In this document: piece by piece, positions 1-12,078 of the stretch
Layout: each line of letters begins with the position of its first letter
Numbering within the stretch: position 1 is the first letter of the stretch
DNA from: Doryteuthis pealeii
Taxonomy: Eukaryota > Mollusca > Cephalopoda > Myopsida > Loliginidae
Direction: 5' to 3'
NCBI GenBank assembly: GCA_023376005.1
Contig: CM042181.1
Location: forward strand, 16,018,046 to 16,082,045
Length of the DNA: 64,000 nucleotides
The notes under the pieces: model-generated
The model's input: only the letters and a program-made list of their open reading frames with translations
What the model was told of the DNA's origin: nothing
Database searches by the model: none
Made by a program: the position numbers and the translations under genes

Positions 1-84
1 AAGTCGCCAGCTCCTCCTTTTTCGGATCGGGCGTTTCCACATCGACTTTTACATCTTCACTCTTTTCATTTTCCATCTTCACAA
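1..84 (-). CDS. UBR7: UBR7 coding exon 7, partial (acidic/lysine-rich linker)
   Basis: After the TTTCAG acceptor (85-90) the frame continues from exon 6 with matching phase. It encodes a charged, low-complexity linker (KMENEKSEDVKVDVETPDPK and onward) that runs off the window edge. In this family the region between PHD finger and C-terminal domain is poorly conserved, so the call rests on splice phase and position, not on similarity. An internal ATG with fair context (74-76) could otherwise be mistaken for a gene start. Confidence 0.8.
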
Positions 85-158
85 CTGAAATTCAATTTGG
101 AAGAATTTTAATTACAATTTGAAAATCTTGGTAAAATAGATTACATGAGAGAGAAAAC

Positions 159-204
<46 letters not shown>

Positions 205-3200
205 GAGAGAAAGAAAAAAAAGAGAATAAGTTACAGAAGTGTGATCCCATAGGTTAGGGAATCTCATTCGTTTTGGGTAATTCCATGTCAAATCATCCAG
301 GCCATGTAACCCACCTCCTTCAATTTTTCTGAAATTGTGTACAGGTGTGGACTATGTTAAAGTTAGACATTCTCCAAAATTTGAGCTTTCGATTCCAAAA
401 ATTGACGGTTATATTGATTTTTAGCCCTTCAAATTTGAGGGGTGGTCACGAAAAATGTTTATGTGAAATAATAATAGAAAAAATTTTGTCTCAGATTCAG
501 TGCCACATTGAGATATTGATCTAGCTAGGGGGGGGGGAAAAAAAAAAAAAAAAAAAAAAAAAGTCAGAAATCATCAATAACTTAAAATTGGTTGACTTTC
601 AGACTTTTTAAAATTTCTTGGGTAAAAAATGCTTTTATAAACCAATTTTTAGGAGTAGGGAAGCTCTAAAACTCATTTTACAGACAAAAAGAGATTTTAA
701 GAAGTCGCCATTTTTCACAAACCTCATCAAATTTGGACATAAATCCAATTTTTGAAATTGGAAGCTCAAATTTTGGGGAATATTTGGTTGGGTCTTACGG
801 CATGTCAACCCCTTGGGTTATTTTATGCCGAATACTTCTATTGATAATTTGGTATTCAAAAATGCTTAATGCCAACAAAGTTTTGAAATAATTTCATTTT
901 TAAAGGATAATACAATTTTGTTTATAAACTTTTTTTTCTATTTAACCCATAGATGGGACCCTAACAGGTACTACCACTCCGGGTCAGAGTGGACCAGGGA
1001 GCAATGGCGATGAAGGGGTGCTCCACATTCCCCAAACCTCCAAAACTGGAACCTCACCATCAGATAGAGTTTAACGTCATTCCCAGGACATGTGTAGCAA
1101 GATGTGGATATTATCCTGACTTTTGTGAGCTAGAACTACTATATTAGAAAAAGAGGAAGAAGGAAGTAAATAAGAGATGATAAAGGTTTAAACAAATAGT
1201 GATGAGCAAAACAGGATGAACGGTCTTTCTCAAGATGTAGCAAGATGGGGATATTATCCTGGCTTTTGTGAGCTAGAACTACTATATTAGAAAAAGAGGA
1301 AGAAAGAAATAAGTGAGAGTAATGAACACAAAACAGTTTGACCGGTGCGTGACCTCCAGAATGGAGAATTGAGTGTCAACCGGAAATCGGGTGTTGACCT
1401 GAACCAGAAGTCAAGTATATATAATACCCAACCGAGTTAACCCTTAGTTTCAGCTTGGACGTCAGGCAGAAAGCATGTCTGCCTTAGCTGGGCTCAAATG
1501 CATACGTGCATTGTGTTAGTTAGAAGAATTTTAAGCAATAAAAATTTAAAGAAATAATATGGTGTTCTTTCTTGATGAATGTCTTGGCAAAAAGACTGAC
1601 CAAGAAAAAGGAATGCATCAAAGACGAACAGCCAACAAGAATCTAGAAATAGAATTCAACATGGAGAGAAAGAATAGAAACAACTAGAAATCACCAAATG
1701 GCCAAAGTAAGTAATGCAAAATGCATATGCATCTCTCTGTCTACCTATGTCTATCTCTCTCCCCTCTCTAGTAAAAGAACACTTGTGTATATACCCAACA
1801 TGGGTGTATGTGTATGAGTATGTAACACTATCAAATAAGACTTTCAAATTAAATATGAGCAGCATTTTCTTTAGTATACTTTTGAACTTATTATTCAGCA
1901 GTAAAGATGCTGTGAAACCCGAAATCTGTAATGATACTAGAGTGACATCACTGAGGACCTCCTTTAGTGCATTTCGGCAATGTTTAACAAAATTCTACAA
2001 GGATGGTTAGACCTTAACCTATGAAGGTTGATATGCCATCAAAGTAATCACATCATCTATCTTCTATACATATATAAAGGGCAGTTGTGTGTGTGTGTGT
2101 GTGTGTGTGTGTCCAGAGAAAACTATGAAAATAAAACAACAAAGTAAATATATACACACATTCACTATCACCAGATCTTGCTTTTTGAGCAATATTAATG
2201 AAGATTTGATTTATATTTGTGAAGATAATAAAAAAAAAATAAATCAAATATTAAAATTACTAACATGGATTTTTTTTTTGCATTCGTTAAATTACAGTGT
2301 GAATACTGAGAGGAAGCAGCCTAGAAACAGGTTGGGGTTACTGGAAGAGATTCGATGTTGTGAAACCCAAAATCTATAATGATACCAGCGTAACAACACT
2401 GATGACCTTCTTTAGTGCATTTCAACAATGTTTAACAAGATTCTACAAGAGGTCTTTGGCTTTAAGTAACCCAACAGATCTGTTGTGATGTTGTGAAACC
2501 TGAAATCTGTAATGATGTGCAACATCACTGATGACCTGCTTTAGTGCATTTCAACAATGTTTAACAAGATTCTACAAGAGGTCTTTGGCTTTAAGTAACC
2601 CAACAGATCTGTTGTGATGTTGTGAAACCTGAAATCTGTAATGATGTGCAACATCACTGATGACCTGCTTTAGTGCATTTCAAAATTGAAGGTTGATTAA
2701 ACAAACTGACTAAACTGTAAAAGAATAGAGGAGCATGTCTTATTACTGACCTGTGTCCAATAGTTGGTAGCGCCATAGAAATGGACAAGCCTTCATACAG
2801 GCACTGCAGACAATTTCAACACTGACATCACGATCAGGAAGTTCAATGTTCAAATGCTGAAAAAGGAGAAATTATTAAATTCTTTAAACAGGAAGTGGTA
2901 CTTAACAGACATCAAAAGGGAGGGGTTATTAGATTCTTCAAACAGAAGTTGGGACCAAGTTACCTTTAAGCACCCCAGGGACAACCTGATTCAGAGGGAC
3001 GTGTTTCGCTTTGCACTGTCAACATCCGGTTGTTTGTTAGGGTTAGGGGTTAGGATTAGCAGTTAGTTTTATTAAAAAAAATAAATAAAAAAAAAAAAAA
3101 TTTTTTTTTTTAAAAGCATCTAAAAATTGCCTGGTAACAAACAACCTAATGTTGACGGTGCAAAGCGAAACAAGTCCCTCTGGATCCAGGTCGCCCCTGG

Positions 3201-5824
3201 GGTGCTTGGTCTGGAAGTTGTACTATTTCTCTAAATTAACATTTCCACAAAGGGAACAGGTTGGTTCGTTGTTTTACGGCATATCAACCTCGGTGGGTCA
3301 TTTAATGCTGATAAAGTTTTGAAATAAAGTCACATCTTAATGGATACTCAATTTTTTTATAAATACATTTTTCTATTTCACCCATAGATGGGACCCTAAC
3401 AGGTACTACCACTCCGGGTCAGAGTGGACCACGGAGCAATGGTGACGAAGGGGTGCTCCATATTCCTCAAACCTCTAGAACTGGAACCTCACCAGAGTTT
3501 AACGTCATTCCCAGGACATGTAGATGTTTTTGGTATTTAAGCGCCTGTTTTGAACTCTCTGCCTCTTTCTCTTGCTTCTCGGAAATTGACAACTATGGGT
3601 TAGACACTTGTCTACACCCTCCCTGTGTGGGATGTTCTCACACCGACATTAGTAAGTGACTTTCTTATGGACTCTCCATAACCCTTCATTACATCTTTGT
3701 CTAGATATGTGTACTTTGTATCTTATTCCTATCATGTGTCATTCACATGTACATTATGTATCTTTGTCACATAAATGTATTCTATGTTATAATTGTTTCT
3801 CCATGTGCTTATATTAAAGTCCAGTGTTACATTTCACACTCTTGGTCGGAGTTGTTTTGTTCAGCCAATTATAACATTATAATAACCTTGAACCTTACAG
3901 GGTTTTCGCTTTTAATCTTATTTGGTTGTCGCGCTGAAAAGGAAGGAATTCAAGGAACGAAAAAGTAAGAGACAAAGGCAGAAGGTGGTTTTATGACTTA
4001 GGCTTTATTCCTGGTCATAGTCTCCCGTAGAAAGGGGATATCCCCCTGGTCGAGGAAGCGACTACTCACAGTTAAGGCCTAAACTGTAATCAGGTTTTTG
4101 GGTATTTAAGCGTCTGTTTCGAACTCTCTGTCTCTTTTGCATCTCGGGAATTGACAACTATGGGTTAGACACCTGTCTACACACTCTCACCCCTCACACC
4201 GACATTAGCAAGTGACTTTCTTATGGACTCTCCATAACCCTTCATTACATCTTTGTCTAGATATGTCTACTTATTCCTATCATGTGTCATTCACATGTAC
4301 AACATGTATTCTATGTTATGTTTCTCCATGTGCTTATTTTAAAGTCGGAGTTGGGCTGGGTTAGCTCAGTCGGTAGAGTGTTTGTCTAGAAACCACAAGG
4401 TTCCTAGTTCGATACCCGGCCCCGCCAACTCAGCGTATGAGTAGCACAGGGATCTGTGCGGTAAAGTAAGGAGCTGATGGTAGGTGTGGCGCTCCACCTC
4501 AGACGCTAAAATAATCTCCTTGGTCTAGCGCTAGTGAAAAAGGGATAGACTCCCTCGCTGACTGGCTTATACCGACATTAGGCCGCCCCGACGACTTTAC
4601 TTATAATTGACTAGCAAATATATGCACCCTCCGGGTCCAAGTATTTAAGTTTTAATGTAATGAAATATCGTATTAAATTAGAAATAAGAATGCTTAAATT
4701 GAAAAATTGACTCAATGACGGGTGAAAATCAACCTTGAGTAGTCAAGTTACAGGAGTTACTCATAAGTTATAGACGTACATTGTAAATCTAAAGCAACTA
4801 AATAAGAATACAGATAAAAAGATTTGAAACAGAGGGAGAGATTTGAAACAGAGAGAAAGAACTGAAACTTACTCTTCCATCAATTGTTATTTTTTCTAAT
4901 TTAAGTATTTAGTTAAAAGAGGAAGTAAAAATAAAATGACAGTTATTTTTCTTGTTAATGGATTTCATTTAAGATTCATTGAAGAGATTTTTGCTTATAT
5001 TCATCAAAATAAAACCAAACAGTTAGAAACTAATAATACTAAGCATATATTTATTAAAATTACATTTTTAATATGAATATGCAAATTAACCTTTCCGTTC
5101 ACACTGTAAACCGCAATTTTGTTGTATATGTAAATACAATTGCATGTTATTAGTATGTAGATATGGTTAACAGTATTAATAATCTAAAACAATTTTATTA
5201 ATAATTGAGGTTAAAATAAGGATAAATTCATGGTGAATGTGAGGTCAATAACTAAGGGAATTGTGACTGAGTAGTGATTTAGTTTCGGTTACAGACAGAA
5301 AAACACACAATCTCCATTATAATAAGATATATAACTTTGACCCTTACAGTATCAAGTCGTAACAAGTGAAAATTTAGCATCGTGTAACGAGTGAAATTTT
5401 GTAGCCTACCTATAGTAATCAAGTCCATGAAGATTTAGTAAGCTTAACATGATATTTAAATGTTATCAGAACGTCTCACGTTCTGTATGTTTTAACAATG
5501 AAATTCAAGTACTGATCCGGCCCGCAGTTTGGAGACCCCTACACTAAGGAGACAGGAGCATGTGGGACGGGGATCAGCAAAGTCACCTTTATGGCTTTTA
5601 ATGTAAATTTCCATAATGTCTGTTGGAACTTTAGCAGAAGTAGTTTTTCTTTATATCAATTTCCTTATGGAAGGCATAAATTTTCAAGTCTATTATTTCA
5701 CATTATATATATATATATATGAATACCTGAATATATTTTCAGGTATCGCTTTTTATGTTGGTTTGTTTATGTGAATTAGTGATTATATCTATATTTCTAT
5801 CTATTGATCTATCTTCCCCTATCT

Positions 5825-5869
<45 letters not shown>

Positions 5870-5966
5870 ACATTGTGGCAGCATTAGTAGTTAATCCAAA
5901 AGTGCTCAATATATTTCGTAAAATATAGAGCATTTATAGTTGTAAAAAAAAAAAAAAGTATGACAG

Positions 5967-5999
<33 letters not shown>

Positions 6000-6095
6000 C
6001 AGTGTATTGTTAACATTATCAAACTTGATGAGAGTAGTAAACCAATATATTCAGTATTATTAAGAGTGGGCTCAATATCTGTGATAGAGCAATAT

Positions 6096-6133
<38 letters not shown>

Positions 6134-9100
6134 AAAAAAAGAAAACTTACCCTTTCATGCAACCAGTCTTCACAAATCACGCATTGGAACATCTCATCTT
6201 CAACCTGGAATGAAAGATTTATAAGGTTATAAGCAGCTGTAAAATTTGTTTGTCTGTTCACCCAAATGTGTCACACACGAATAAAAGTAAATTGTTGCTC
6301 GGAATTTTTGGCATGTCAACCCTTGTTGGGTTATTTCATGCCAAAGCAGCTTCGTTTTTATTCATTTTTTATGGTACTCAATTTTGTTTGTAAACTTAAA
6401 TTTTTTTACAACATTAACAGAGATACTGATAGGCACAAGTTTTGCGTCCCTGACACACAAAATACTGAAAGGACACAGTAAAATCATATCCATGTGTCCC
6501 AATGTTTTTCTTTTTTCTTCCCTCACCATTTCAAGCTAACTGTAAAAAAAAAATCTCAGACAATAGTTTCTTAGAAATGAATGACACACTATAGGTTACA
6601 AAGGTAGAGTTTCTTAGAAATGAATGAACAGGATAGGTTACAAAGATAGAGTTTCTTAGAAATGAATGACACAGGATAGGTACAAAGATAGAGTTTCTTA
6701 GAATGAATGACACAGGATAGGTTACAAAGGTAGAGTTACATAGCTTTAGTTGGGACCCATAAATTTTCCTAGGGACTCATTCAAAGCAAATATGTATATC
6801 CCAGGAAGTACTAAGTCATAAAGCTATCAGCATCACTGTATATACATATATTATACTTACATCATCCCCTGTTTTTAAATGTTTTTGAACTCTTTAAATG
6901 AAAAAAAAAAAAAAAAAAAAAAAGACACTACTCCATCGTCTCTTGTAGATGAAAGGTGGCCAACCATATTACTTACATCATCCTCTGAATCTGGATACGG
7001 TCTGTTACAGGTACAATACTTCCCACTGAAATTGTGATTGTATTTGTTTTCTTCATTGTAATCAACTTTATCCTGAAATAGAAAAAAATAAAAAATTTCA
7101 TGAAATCTTATTATAATGGAGATTCAGTGTCACAGTTGAAGGAAGGGATACAGATTCTTAGAAACAAAATCAAACAGGAAAATTGAGAACTTACACTGAA
7201 GAGTTTACAGCGGTTAGGAAATTTTTTGTTGCCACAGTCACAGCGAAAGTTTCTAGAAAAATTGAAAAGAAAAAAAAAATGAAAAGTTTAATTGAAAAGA
7301 AAAAAAAATGAAAAAGTTTAATTGAAAAGAAAAAAAAATGAAAAGTTTAATTGAAAAGAAAAAAAAATGAAAAAGTTTAATTGAAAAGAAAAAAAATGAA
7401 AAAGTTTAATTGAAAGAAAAAAAAAAAAAAAAAAAAAAAAAATGAAAAAGTATAATTGAAAAGAAAAAAACAAAAATGAAAAAGTTTAATTGAAAAGAAA
7501 AAAAAAAAATGAAAAAGTTTAATTGAAAGAAAAAAAAAAAATGAAAAAGTTTAATTGAAAGAAAAAAAAAAAGTTTAAAAAGTTAAGATGAAAAATTTAT
7601 TGGATAATTCTTAAATTATTATCAGATCTGCACAGATTCTGGATGCCGAGCAGAAGATCTGCCAGGGATGGTTGGTGAGAAAGAGTCATGGTTATCTGTG
7701 CTGTCAGGATAATCTCAGACAGAAAAAATAACCAGTAACTACAGGGGGAGGTATGGCAACCAGAGAGGGAGCTCCAGTTTTACAGATCTAGGTACACATC
7801 TTATATCCCCGATACACAAAAATCTAAAAGGACTCAGTAAAATCATATCTATGCATCCCAGTGTTTTTCTTTTTTCTTCCCCACACCATTTCAATAGTTT
7901 CTTAGAAGCGAATTACACAGGATAGGTTACAAGGAAGAAGTTAAATTTTCCCGGGGACTCAAAGCTAATGTGTCCCAGGATGCACTAAATCAAAAAAAAA
8001 AAGTATCGTTTATTTCTTATAACTCCAACATAAACAAAGGGGAACCACTCTTGACTGATAAATTATTTATTTATTTATTGATCTACTAGGAAAAAAGACG
8101 TGGTTAGGGTTCAGGGATCTGGATTCTGCGATGAGGGTTACATCATCCATGAAAGCCTTCATAGATGGGACAGTTTTCTTATAGGTGTTGTTTTCAGCAT
8201 TACACAGTATCATCTCCATTTCCAGTACGAAAAGTAACGGAGAGATGATGCATCCCATCATAATACCAATATTCATATATATTTATATATAATATATACT
8301 AGCAAATATATGCACCCTCCGGGTGCAAGTATTTAAGTTTTAATGTAATAAAATATCGTATTAAATTAGAAAGGCTAATGAAACTGAATAAGAATGTAGA
8401 TAAAAAGATTTGGAACAGAGGGGGTATGATTGAAAAATACAACGGCTTTGAAACTAACTCTTCCATCATTTTCCCTTACTCCCGTCTTTCATTGGTAAAT
8501 TTTCCTAATTTAACTATTTAGTTAAGATAGAAAGTAAAGAATAATATTACAGTTATATCTTCTTGTTAATGGATTTCTCTTAAGATTTATTCCTGAGATT
8601 TTTGCTCATATTCAATAAGATAAAACCAAACAATTAGAAATCAATAATACTAAGCATATATTTATTAAAATCAATTTTTTAAGATCAAAATGCAAATTAG
8701 CCTTACCATTCACACTGTAATCCGCTATTTTGTTGTATATATAAATACAATTGCATGTTATTAGTATGTAGATAGGGTCAACAGTCTTAATGATGTAAAA
8801 CAATTTTATTAATAATTGGGTTTTAAATAAAAAATAAAAACATGGAGAATGTGATGTAAATAACAAAGGGAATTGTGATTTGTATAGTAATATAGTTTCG
8901 GTTACAGACAGAAAAACTCACAATCTCCATTATAATAAGATGTGACCTGATAAGAAGACCACCGTAACTTGGACCATTATGTAGATATTTTCTTTTAACT
9001 CTTAACATCCTGTTGAGAATTTTCTAAGTCCAGAGCATTACTATAAGAATATATAAAAAATGGCTAAAAATGACCTTTGCATCTAAAGTTACCTGTTATT

Positions 9101-12039
9101 TCCCTTAAATCAAAGACTTCTAAATATATGTTTAATATTACATTTAAACAAAGGCTATCGTTTGGGGCGGATTAGGAAAACGAATGAGACTTCTGGCCGG
9201 GTGGAATGAGGTGGTATAGGATGTTAAGAGTTAAAGACTGGTGACATGAATTCTCAAGTGGATATAGACCCGTCCGTATTGGAATTTTGTTTTGGTCAGT
9301 GAAGCCTGTGGTCATGTAGGAGTACTTTTTATGACATTTTATGAGTCGGTCAAAAATTTACGTTAGGCATAAAGAAAGGGTTAGTTTAAAGGGAAAATAA
9401 ATAATTCATCAGACAAGAGTGGTTCCCCTTTGTTTATGTTGGAATTATAGGAAATAACCAAGATATCAGCATCACCGTAACTACAGTTTTTTTTGTTTTT
9501 TTAACGGACCATATGATCTTTAGGAACCCCCTTTTTTTATCTCAATTAAGAAAGGACATGTTTTTCATTTACACCGTCAATATCTGGTTGTTTTAACTCT
9601 TAACGTCCTATACCACCTCAATCCACCCTGCTAGAAATCACATTCGTTTTCCTAATCTGCTCCAAATGATAGACTTTGTTTAAATGTAATATTAAACATA
9701 TTTAGAAGTCTTTATTTTAAGAGAAATAACAGGTAAATTTATATGAAAAGGCCATTTTTAGCATTTTTGATAGATCCTTATAGGAATGGGGCTCTGGACT
9801 TAGAAAATTCTCAACAGGATGTTAAGAATTAACAGATGAATTTTAGATTTTTTTTTTTTTTTAAATTATAAAACTAACCCCTGACAACCGGGTATTGACT
9901 GTGTAAATGAAAAATGTCCTTTCTTAATCGAGATCAAAAAGGGGTGCCTAGAGGTAATATGGTCCTTTTTACAAAAAGGGAAGTTGTACTCCAACAAGAT
10001 CCTGGCACTCCTCGAGGTCACACAAAAAATTAAAAAATTGAATGATAGAATAATCTTAGAAAATATTTTTAAAAAGTCCTTTACCTTTTTGTATAAAGTT
10101 CAAAGAGGTCATGACCTTCATGACATTCATAGCTGCAAGCAAGGCAGACCCCAGCTGGTTTTTCGGAATCTGGAGTGCATGTAGAACAAGCATACAAAGC
10201 TTGGCGAGAAAGGTAACCCTGGATAATACAAAACATCAAAAAGAAATTAAACTGCATGAAAAACAAATAGAGGAAAAAAAAAAAAAGGGAGGAAAAAATA
10301 TTAAAGAAAAGAAAAAAAAGAAAAAAAAAAAAAAAGGAGAAAAAGAAAAAAAAAGGAAAAAGAAAAAAAGAAAAAAAAAAAAGAAAAAAAAAAGAAAAAA
10401 GAAAAAAATATTAAAGAAAAAGAAAAGAAAAAAAGAAAGAAAAGAAAAAAAGAAAACAGAAAAAAAAAAAAAAAAAAAGGGAGGAAAAAATATTAAAGAA
10501 AAAGAAAAGTAGAAAAAAGAAAAAAGAAAAAAGAAAAAAAAAAAAAAGAAAAAAAAAATATAAAAAAATAAAGGTAGGTGGATTGATTTGGTTTTGTTTT
10601 ATGGCATATCAACCTCGGTGGGTCATTTAATGCTGATTAAGTTTTTAAATAAATCAATTCTTAATGTATATACAATTTTTTTTTATAAATATATTTTTCT
10701 ATTTAACCCATAGTAGCAGATGGGAATGAAGAATGAATGCGAGTTGTGTACCTCTCTGACCATTTTTGGTGTTCACCTGATTTTGTCTGTCTTGTATTTA
10801 TTCTCTCTTTGTTGTTGATTGTGAACCTCTTAGACGGGGCCCTGAGGCTGTATTACGTACACAAGTGGAAGTCCTAAGCCAGGGTCAAGTAAGCAGATGA
10901 TCACAAGACGATCATGGCCAGTAAAGTTAGAAAAACTAGAAGTTGCAGGAAATGCAGTAAGATGTGCAGCAAAGGTGCCTACAGGTGCCCTCGGCGGGTT
11001 TTACACTAACACTGGCCCTAAAACTAACCCTAACAGGTACTACCACTCCGGGTCAGAATGGACCAGGGAGCAATGGTGATGAAGGGGTGCTCACATTCCC
11101 CAAACCTCCAAAACTGGAACCTCACAATCAGATAGAGTTTAACATCATTCCCAGGACATGTAGACCCTCAGTCATCGCCTTCTAGCACCCATATGATAAA
11201 AAGGGGTTGGGGCTTGCCATAAGGGCAATAGGGTTGGGAAAATCATATTGACATGACCAGCCGATTGATCAGAGGGGGCCCTCTCCAACCGCCCGTCTAG
11301 CCAAAGAAAGGGCCAAAGTGGAGTATTGCAAGTAATGAACTGCTCATCCACTGGGTTTTATCCTTAAGCCTCACGGGTCGAACCCACGGCCAACAAGTGG
11401 CCCCATTAAGGGAGTCTTACCCCCTCTGCAGAGGTGCATTCTAACTCCCCAGCCAACAGAGCAGAAAGTAGGTGGAGGTAAAAAATGTTGAATTAAAATA
11501 TTTTCATGGTCGATTATCTAAATTCAAAATATATATAATGGTTGAATGTTAATTTCTTGCACCCTTTAGAACCTGGAATTTTGTCAAATACTGTCCTGTT
11601 GAGCTAACAGCTTTTTTTTTTTTTTTTTTTTTTTTAAACTTTAGTACCATCTGGTTATTCCTTCAAATAAATATAAAATTTATCGAATATTTGCAATTGA
11701 GGAAAAAATGTAAGGTTTGCTTTTGGCTGTTAGATTTAATTAAAAAAAAACAAAACAAAAAAAAAAAAAAAAAAAAAATAATTTTACATGCCGACGACAT
11801 TTTTCCTAAACCAACACTAAGAACAATGTTTGTTTATTTTACTACAAGTGTCAAGTGACGAATATTTTAAAACGGGAGAGGTAATAATTGTCACATTTTC
11901 TCTATTTAAAATAACGGAGTTGTTTTTTTTCTTCTAAGTTTAAAAGTAAAACTTATTTGATTTTAAAAGAAAACAACATTTTTTTTCAAACAAAACATTC
12001 TACTTTCACTATTAAACCCGCCTTTTCATTTGACGTTTA

Positions 12040-12078
<39 letters not shown>

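Noticed and set aside
1..76. Start codon at 74-76 (minus strand) as the first exon of a separate gene
   Set aside because: A TTTCAG acceptor lies at 85-90 and the phase matches UBR7 exon 6, so it is an internal methionine of exon 7.
4353..4425. Functional tRNA gene
   Set aside because: A and B boxes are present but the head is degenerate and continues into a conserved SINE body.
10111..10512. 133-codon lysine-rich open frame
   Set aside because: It runs through an A/G homopolymer tract and overlaps the conserved UBR7 exon 2 on the other strand.
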